From contig NZ_BMIQ01000001.1 in NCBI RefSeq assembly GCF_014642635.1, positions 434,001 to 498,000 on the forward strand: a stretch of 64,000 nucleotides of DNA. Reading direction: 5' to 3'. The position numbers and the translations under genes were made by a program. The first letter of the stretch is position 1; each line of letters opens with the position of its first letter. The DNA is from Aureimonas endophytica (GTDB taxonomy: Bacteria; Pseudomonadota; Alphaproteobacteria; Rhizobiales; Rhizobiaceae). Below, piece by piece: positions 59,353 through 64,000 of the stretch. The notes below the pieces were generated by a model. The model was not told the origin of the DNA. It saw only the letters and a program-made list of their open reading frames with translations, and did not search any database.

Positions 59353-60477
59353 CTAGCTCCGGCGCGCATGGGCGGAACGCTTGTCGGTCTCGTCCTGCCA
59401 GGCCGGCATCAAAACGCGGAATACGGTGTGGCCCGGCTGGGACTCGCATTCGATGACGCCGCCATGATCGCCGATGATCTTCGCGACCAGGGCGAGGCCG
59501 AGACCGGACCCGCTGGGTTTGGTGGTGATGAAGGGATCGAAGATGTTCTCGCGAATATCGTCCGGCACGCCCGGCCCGTTATCCTCCACCACGAATTCGA
59601 GCGGCAGGGTCATCCGGGCCTTGGTGCCGGGAACCGACAGGCGCACGCCGGGCCTGAAGGCGGTCGAGAGCCGGATCTCGGCGCCCTCCTGGCCGTGCAG
59701 CGCCTCGGCGGCATTCTTCACGAGATTGAGGAAGACCTGGACGAGCTGGTCGCGGTTGCCGAAGACATAAGGAAGCGACGGATCGTAGGTCTCGAGGAAC
59801 TTCACCTCGCGGGCGAAGCCGCTGCGCGCCAGCGTCTTCACATGTTCCAGCACGGAATGGATGTTCACCGCCGAACGCTCGATCGGCCGCTGGTCGGAGA
59901 AGACCTCCATGCGGTCGACCAGCTTGACGATGCGATCGCTCTCCTCGCCGATGAGACGCGTCAGGGCGCGATCCTCGTCGCTGGCCGATGCTTCGAGCAG
60001 CTGCGCCGCGCCCTTGATGCCGGACAGCGGGTTGCGGATCTCGTGCGCCAGCATCGCGGCGAGGCCCGTCACCGAACGCGCGGCGGAGCGATGCGTCAGC
60101 TGGCGGTCCATCTTGTCGGCAATCGAGCGCAGCTGGATCATGATCACGACATGATCGGTATCCTCGGCGAGGCTCGACACATAGAGGTCGACCAGCCGAT
60201 CGGCTCCGAGCCGGGGCGAGGAGACGTCGACGCGATATTCGCTGATGCGCGAGCGATCGCCGCGCACCTGATCGATCAGCGCGAAGAGCGGACTGTCGGC
60301 GGGAATGAAATCGGCGAGCTTGCGCTTCGTCAGATAGGTGGCGCCGGCCGAGAAGAAGTGCTCGGCATCCGAATTGACGAAAACGAGCTGCCCCGCGCCG
60401 TCAATGACGACGACGGGATGCGGCAGGGCATTCAGCGTCTGAACCGCGATCTCCGCCGCGGGCTTGGCCGGCTTCAT
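59353..60477 (-). CDS. ntrB: Nitrogen regulation sensor kinase NtrB
   Basis: Soluble PII-controlled histidine kinase/phosphatase, 374 aa. PAS domain (residues about 10-120), HisKA with phospho-His145 in [20 protein letters not shown], and HATPase with [13 protein letters not shown] and [11 protein letters not shown]. No membrane helix. Start at ATG 60477, one base after the dusB stop, so dusB-ntrB-ntrC is one operon as in other rhizobia. Partner proteins GlnB and NtrC are both in this window. Confidence 0.97.
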   Translation of the reverse strand: MKPAKPAAEIAVQTLNALPHPVVVIDGAGQLVFVNSDAEHFFSAGATYLTKRKLADFIPADSPLFALIDQVRGDRSRISEYRVDVSSPRLGADRLVDLYVSSLAEDTDHVVIMIQLRSIADKMDRQLTHRSAARSVTGLAAMLAHEIRNPLSGIKGAAQLLEASASDEDRALTRLIGEESDRIVKLVDRMEVFSDQRPIERSAVNIHSVLEHVKTLARSGFAREVKFLETYDPSLPYVFGNRDQLVQVFLNLVKNAAEALHGQEGAEIRLSTAFRPGVRLSVPGTKARMTLPLEFVVEDNGPGVPDDIRENIFDPFITTKPSGSGLGLALVAKIIGDHGGVIECESQPGHTVFRVLMPAWQDETDKRSAHARRS

Positions 60478-60478
60478 G

Positions 60479-61576
60479 TCAGGCCGCCTCCCGCCGCGAG
60501 ACAGCCGCGCTGAACTCGGCATCGGCCGCGGACAGGCCGGCGAAGCGCCGGCGTACGAGACGCGGCACGAGGGCCGGATCGTCCGTGCTCAAGAGTTCCG
60601 TCCTCGCGGGCGAGGCTCCAGGCTCCAGGCGATCGAGATACCATCCGAGATGCTTGCGGGCGGCCTTCGCGCCGACCTCCTGGCCGTAATGCTCCAACAT
60701 CGCTTCATAATGCTCGCAGATAAGATCGCTGAGGCTCACCGCTTCGAGATCGGCGCGACCGACGGCCCCGGCGACGAGCCCCGGCAGCCAGGGTCGCCCC
60801 TGCGCGCCGCGTCCGATCATCAGCGCATCGGCGCCGCTGAGACGGAGCATGGCTTGCGCCTCGTCCGGGCGGGTGAGATCGCCATTGGCGACGAGCGGCA
60901 CCGACACGGCCGTCTTCACGGCCGCGATCGCCGGCCAGTCCGCCCGGCCGCTGTAGAATTGCATGCGGGTGCGGCCATGCACGGCGATCATGCGGATGCC
61001 CGCCGCCTCGGCACGGGCCGCGATCGCCGGCGCATTGATGGACTGCTCGTCCCAGCCGAGCCGCATCTTCAGCGTCACCGGCACCGAGCCCGCCCCGGCG
61101 ACCGTCGCCTCGACGATGGCGAGCGCCAGTTCCGGCTCGCGCATCAGGGCCGAGCCGGAAAGACCGCCGACCACCTTCTTGGCCGGGCACCCCATATTGA
61201 TATCGATCGCATCGGCGCCGAGATCGGCCAGCCGCTCGGCCGCCGCGCGCATCCACACCGGATCGCGCCCGGCGAGCTGCACGATATGGGCGCCCATGCC
61301 GTCACGCATCGCCCGCAACAGGCTTTCGGGGTGATTCTTCACCAGTTCGGCGCTGGCCACCATCTCCGAGACCACCGAGCCGGCACCGAAGCGGCGCGCG
61401 AGCCGGCGGAACGGCACGTCGGAGATGCCGGACAGCGGCGCGAGGAAGACGCGGTTCGGCAGTCGCAGCGAAGCGACCGCGAGCGGCTCCGCCAGCGACC
61501 GATCGGCCGGACGGGAGACACGCGGCATTTCGCTCAAAAGCTCAGCAGCCGGAACATGTGTCGATTCTTGCGCCAT
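60479..61576 (-). CDS. dusB: tRNA-dihydrouridine synthase (DusB/NifR3 type)
   Basis: FMN enzyme of about 365 aa that reduces uridines in tRNA D loops. TIM barrel with [20 protein letters not shown], the catalytic Cys130 in [13 protein letters not shown], and FMN-phosphate residues near [17 protein letters not shown]. It is the nifR3 gene classically found before ntrB. The start is uncertain: ATG 61576 (MAQES) or 61528 (MPRVS). Divergent from ispDF; the 83 bases between hold the promoters. Confidence 0.95.
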   Translation of the reverse strand: MAQESTHVPAAELLSEMPRVSRPADRSLAEPLAVASLRLPNRVFLAPLSGISDVPFRRLARRFGAGSVVSEMVASAELVKNHPESLLRAMRDGMGAHIVQLAGRDPVWMRAAAERLADLGADAIDINMGCPAKKVVGGLSGSALMREPELALAIVEATVAGAGSVPVTLKMRLGWDEQSINAPAIAARAEAAGIRMIAVHGRTRMQFYSGRADWPAIAAVKTAVSVPLVANGDLTRPDEAQAMLRLSGADALMIGRGAQGRPWLPGLVAGAVGRADLEAVSLSDLICEHYEAMLEHYGQEVGAKAARKHLGWYLDRLEPGASPARTELLSTDDPALVPRLVRRRFAGLSAADAEFSAAVSRREAA

Positions 61577-61659
61577 CGACTGCCAACTTATCCAGTGGTG
61601 CACAAAAGACAAGCAGTTTAGCTTGCAGCGCAGCAAAAGCTGTGGTCCATCCGAAGCCG

Positions 61660-62871
61660 ATGATCATTCTTCCCGCAGAACCCGGGCTGCCGCGCCGATC
61701 CGCCGCCGCCATCGTCGTCGCGGCCGGTCGCGGCCTTCGGGCCGGCCCGCCCTTCGACGAGCCGAAGCAGTTCCGACTTCTCGCCGGCCGGCCGGTGCTG
61801 GAGCATGCCGTGGCCCGTCTGGTCGAAAGCGGGTTCTTCGCGACGATCGTCGTCGTCGTGCATCCCGACGACCTCGACCGGACACGGCAGCTTCTTTCCG
61901 TCTACGATGGAATCGACTTCGCCCTCGGCGGCGCGACCCGCCAGCAATCCGTCTTCGCCGGTCTCGACCGGCTGCGGGACGCGGCGCCCGAGGTGGTGCT
62001 GATACACGACGCCGCCCGGCCCTTCGTCGATCGCGACACCATCGGCCGGGTGATCGCGGCCATCGAGCCGCGCCTCGCCGCCCTGCCCGGCTCGGCCATC
62101 GCCGACACGCTGAAGCGCGTCGACGCGGCGGGACGGGTGCAGGCGACGGTCGACCGCACGGGCATCCATGGCGCGCAGACTCCCCAGGGCTTCGATTTCC
62201 GCACCATTCTCGCCGCCCACGAGCGCGCCGCCGCCGAGGGCCGGCACGACTTCACCGATGACACGGCGGTGGCCGAATGGGCGGGCTGCGCCGTCAGGCT
62301 GGTGGAAGGCTCGCCCGACAATGTGAAACTCACCTATCCCGGCGATTTCGAGCGGGCGGAGGCGCGACTGCGGATGATCGATGTCAGGACCGGCAACGGC
62401 TACGACGTGCACCAACTGGTGCCCGGCGACCATGTCACCCTTTGCGGCGTGCGGATCGCGCATGACGGCGCGCTGTCCGGCCATTCGGATGCCGATGTCG
62501 GCCTCCATGCCTTGACCGACGCGCTGCTCGCGACCTGCGGCGCGGGCGATATCGGGACGCATTTCCCCCCGACGGACGAGCGCTGGCGCGGGGCCGCCTC
62601 CCACATCTTCGTGCGGCATGCCGTCTCGATCGTGCGTGAGAACGGCGGACGCATCTGCAATGTCGACGTGACGCTGATCGCCGAGGCGCCGAAGATCATG
62701 CCGCATCGCGACGCCATGTGCGCCGCGCTCGCGGAGATGACCGGGCTCGATGCGGGCCGCGTCTCGGTGAAGGCGACCACCAACGAGGGGATCGGCTTCA
62801 TCGGCCGGCGTGAGGGCATCGCGGCGATCGCGACGGCCAGCGTCAGCTATGGCGAGGCGGGTCCGCGATGA
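61660..62871 (+). CDS. ispDF: Bifunctional IspD/IspF enzyme
   Basis: Fusion of two non-mevalonate isoprenoid enzymes, 403 aa. N-terminal IspD (CDP-ME synthesis): AAIVVAAGRGLRAGPPFDEPK, LIHDAARPFVDRDTI and the ending KLTYPGDFERAE. C-terminal IspF (MEcPP synthase) from about residue 245: TGNGYDVHQLVPGDHVTLCG, GHSDADVGLHALTDALLA and IGFIGRREGIAAIA, with the zinc Asp/His ligands. This fusion is common in alphaproteobacteria. Start at ATG 61660 by homology. Overlaps the next gene by four bases. Confidence 0.96.
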   Translation: MIILPAEPGLPRRSAAAIVVAAGRGLRAGPPFDEPKQFRLLAGRPVLEHAVARLVESGFFATIVVVVHPDDLDRTRQLLSVYDGIDFALGGATRQQSVFAGLDRLRDAAPEVVLIHDAARPFVDRDTIGRVIAAIEPRLAALPGSAIADTLKRVDAAGRVQATVDRTGIHGAQTPQGFDFRTILAAHERAAAEGRHDFTDDTAVAEWAGCAVRLVEGSPDNVKLTYPGDFERAEARLRMIDVRTGNGYDVHQLVPGDHVTLCGVRIAHDGALSGHSDADVGLHALTDALLATCGAGDIGTHFPPTDERWRGAASHIFVRHAVSIVRENGGRICNVDVTLIAEAPKIMPHRDAMCAALAEMTGLDAGRVSVKATTNEGIGFIGRREGIAAIATASVSYGEAGPR

Positions 62872-63386
62872 CCGCGCGCCAGGATCTTCGGACGCGCGCC
62901 GAGGATCTCGTCGCCCGCCTCGCGGCGCGCGGCATGCGGATCGTCACGGCGGAATCCTGCACCGGCGGGTTGATCGCGGCCTTCGTCACCGATGTCCCCG
63001 GCTCTTCCGCTGTGCTCGATCGCGGCTTCGTCACCTATTCGAACGAGGCGAAGAGCGAGATGACCGGCGTCTCCCCCGCGCTCATTGCCGCCCATGGCGC
63101 GGTCTCGCCCGAGGTCGCGCGCGCCATGGCGGAAGGCGCCCTCGCCGCCTCGCGGGCCGAACTGGCGGTGGCCGTCACCGGCATCGCCGGGCCGGGCGGC
63201 GGCAGCGATGCCAAACCCGTCGGTCTCGTCCATTTCGGCCTCGCGAGCGGGTCCGGCACGCGGCATGTCGAGCGCCGCTTCGGCTCGCTGACGCGCGAGG
63301 AGATCCGCCATCGCAGCGTGGCGACCGCCTTCGATCTTCTGGAGGAAGCGCTTCAGGCGGCCGGCAGCGCCGAGGCGCGGCCGTAG
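62868..63386 (+). CDS. pncC: CinA C-terminal type nicotinamide-nucleotide amidohydrolase
   Basis: Stand-alone 172-aa CinA C-terminal domain. These enzymes hydrolyse nicotinamide mononucleotide to nicotinate mononucleotide and ammonia, recycling pyridine nucleotides. Key segments: VTAESCTGGLIAAFVTDVPGSS with catalytic Ser, YSNEAKSEMTGVSP, and VAVTGIAGPGGGSDAKPVGLV. No N-terminal MoCF-like domain. Coupled to ispDF by an ATGA overlap; overlaps the convergent START-domain gene by 34 bases. Confidence 0.92.
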   Translation: MTARQDLRTRAEDLVARLAARGMRIVTAESCTGGLIAAFVTDVPGSSAVLDRGFVTYSNEAKSEMTGVSPALIAAHGAVSPEVARAMAEGALAASRAELAVAVTGIAGPGGGSDAKPVGLVHFGLASGSGTRHVERRFGSLTREEIRHRSVATAFDLLEEALQAAGSAEARP

Positions 63387-63823
63387 ACCTTGTTCGCCCG
63401 TTCCTCGAAGGCCTGGGCGAAGCGCCGGAAGGCATAGTCGAACATCGAGCCCATCAGCATGCCGAGCATGCGGCTCTTGAACTCGTAGTCGATGAAGAAG
63501 CGCACATTCGTGCCGCCGCCCTCGCGCGGCTCGAAGGTCCAGCGATTGTCGAGATAGCGGAACGGCCCCTCGATATATTTCACGTCGATCTCGCGGTCCT
63601 GCGGCTTCAGCAGGACCTGCGAGGCGAAGGTCTCGCGCACCATCTTATAGGCGACGGTCATGTCGGCGATCAGCAGGCGCTTGCCGTCGCGCTCCTGTTC
63701 CGAGCGCACCTCCAGCCGCTCGCAGAGCGGCAGGAATTCCGGGTATCGCTCCACGTCGGCGACGAGATCGAACATCTGTTCCGGCGCGTGCTCGACGGGG
63801 CGGACCGTCTCGAATTTCGGCAT
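63353..63823 (-). CDS. Coq10/RatA-type START domain protein
   Basis: 156-aa polyketide cyclase/START-like protein. Family features: MPKFETVRPVEHAPEQMFDLVADVERYPEFLPLC, then IEGPFRYLDNRWTF and the C-terminal helix FEERANKVYG. Alphaproteobacterial members are related to mitochondrial Coq10, a ubiquinone-binding chaperone; the RatA toxin role shown in E. coli should not be assumed. It follows lipA by 15 bases on the same strand, the standard rhizobial lipA-coq10 pair. Confidence 0.92.
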   Translation of the reverse strand: MPKFETVRPVEHAPEQMFDLVADVERYPEFLPLCERLEVRSEQERDGKRLLIADMTVAYKMVRETFASQVLLKPQDREIDVKYIEGPFRYLDNRWTFEPREGGGTNVRFFIDYEFKSRMLGMLMGSMFDYAFRRFAQAFEERANKVYGRASALPAA

Positions 63824-63838
63824 GCGAAGCGCTCTCCC

Positions 63839-64000
63839 TCAGGCCGCCGCCTGGCGTGCCAGCCGCGCGGCCTGGAGCCGGGCAAAGTCCTCGCCCGCAT
63901 GATGCGAAGAGCGCGTCAGCGGGCTGGACGAGACGAGAAGGAAGCCGCGGGCATAGGCGACCGTCTCGTAGGACTTGAACTCGTCCGGCGTGACATAGCT
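63839..64000 (-). CDS. lipA: Lipoyl synthase, C-terminal fragment
   Basis: The last 53 codons of a gene entering from the right edge. The visible end ([19 protein letters not shown], then [18 protein letters not shown]) is the highly conserved C-terminus of LipA, the radical-SAM enzyme that inserts sulphur into octanoyl groups. The [11 protein letters not shown] segment includes the serine that ligates the auxiliary iron-sulphur cluster. The radical-SAM motif lies outside the window. Confidence 0.93.
   Translation of the reverse strand, partial: SYVTPDEFKSYETVAYARGFLLVSSSPLTRSSHHAGEDFARLQAARLARQAAA

Noticed and set aside
63353-63823. RatA toxin of a toxin-antitoxin pair
   Set aside because: There is no partner gene; the pairing with lipA and the family in alphaproteobacteria point to a Coq10-like ubiquinone role.

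Overview
The window is a chromosomal segment of a high-G+C alphaproteobacterium, almost certainly of the order Hyphomicrobiales (Rhizobiales). The evidence is the gene set and order: glnB-glnA, uvrA/ssb/gyrA, recG-sdhE-mfd, a phosphatidylcholine synthase (pcs), an IalB-type secreted protein, and the run dusB-ntrB-ntrC-ntrY-ntrX-hfq-hflX facing mazG, then fused ispDF, a CinA-type amidohydrolase, a Coq10-type START protein and lipA. The genus cannot be fixed from sequence alone. No rRNA, insertion sequence, prophage or CRISPR array was seen.

Layout. 1-15 kb: a glutaminase-like fragment, glnA and glnB behind a sigma-54 type promoter, NAD(P)HX repair enzyme, divergent uvrA/ssb sharing a LexA box, gyrA, coaD, two cyclophilins, and the queuosine genes queA-tgt. 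15-25 kb: small envelope proteins, a thiamine-diphosphate enzyme of the PoxB/acetolactate synthase family, tRNA-Lys, ccdA, glmU-glmS and a DUF502 membrane protein. 23-36 kb: recG, sdhE-mfd with an M15-peptidase-like protein, an orphan peptide-binding protein, ialB, hspQ, a UbiH-type hydroxylase, and pcs-qor. 36-43.3 kb is the accessory-looking part: a stress/envelope cassette (24-aa membrane peptide, low-complexity protein, Holin-X type protein, DUF3618 protein), an acidic 65-aa protein, a DUF808 protein, a glycosyltransferase-like gene, tRNA-Ser, and a PadR/YqjI-type His-rich repressor with a DUF2218 protein. 43.8-52.5 kb: a plus-strand run rlpA-dac-tmk-holB-metG-tatD-MBL-mazG. 52.5-61.6 kb: the minus-strand nitrogen-regulation run. 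61.6-64 kb: ispDF-pncC facing the coq10-like gene and lipA.

How the genes work together. The window holds most of a nitrogen-control circuit: PII (glnB), its target glutamine synthetase (glnA), the NtrB/NtrC pair that PII controls, a candidate sigma-54 promoter in front of glnB, and the second pair NtrY/NtrX. A second theme is the envelope (glmU/glmS precursors, RlpA, a DD-carboxypeptidase with unusual motifs, Pcs, IalB, Holin-X cassette). A third is DNA repair (uvrA, ssb, recG, mfd).

Most notable signals: a dif-like XerC/XerD site at 51427-51454 close to a strand switch; the sigma-54 promoter of glnBA; a palindromic operator directly in front of the YqjI-like PadR gene; a Tgt enzyme lacking two of the three canonical zinc cysteines; a carboxypeptidase whose second and third active-site motifs are changed; an NtrX that lacks the GAFTGA loop present in the neighbouring NtrC; and four small proteins of 24-58 residues. 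No clearly new multi-gene system could be demonstrated; the 37.5-39.9 kb cassette is the best candidate.
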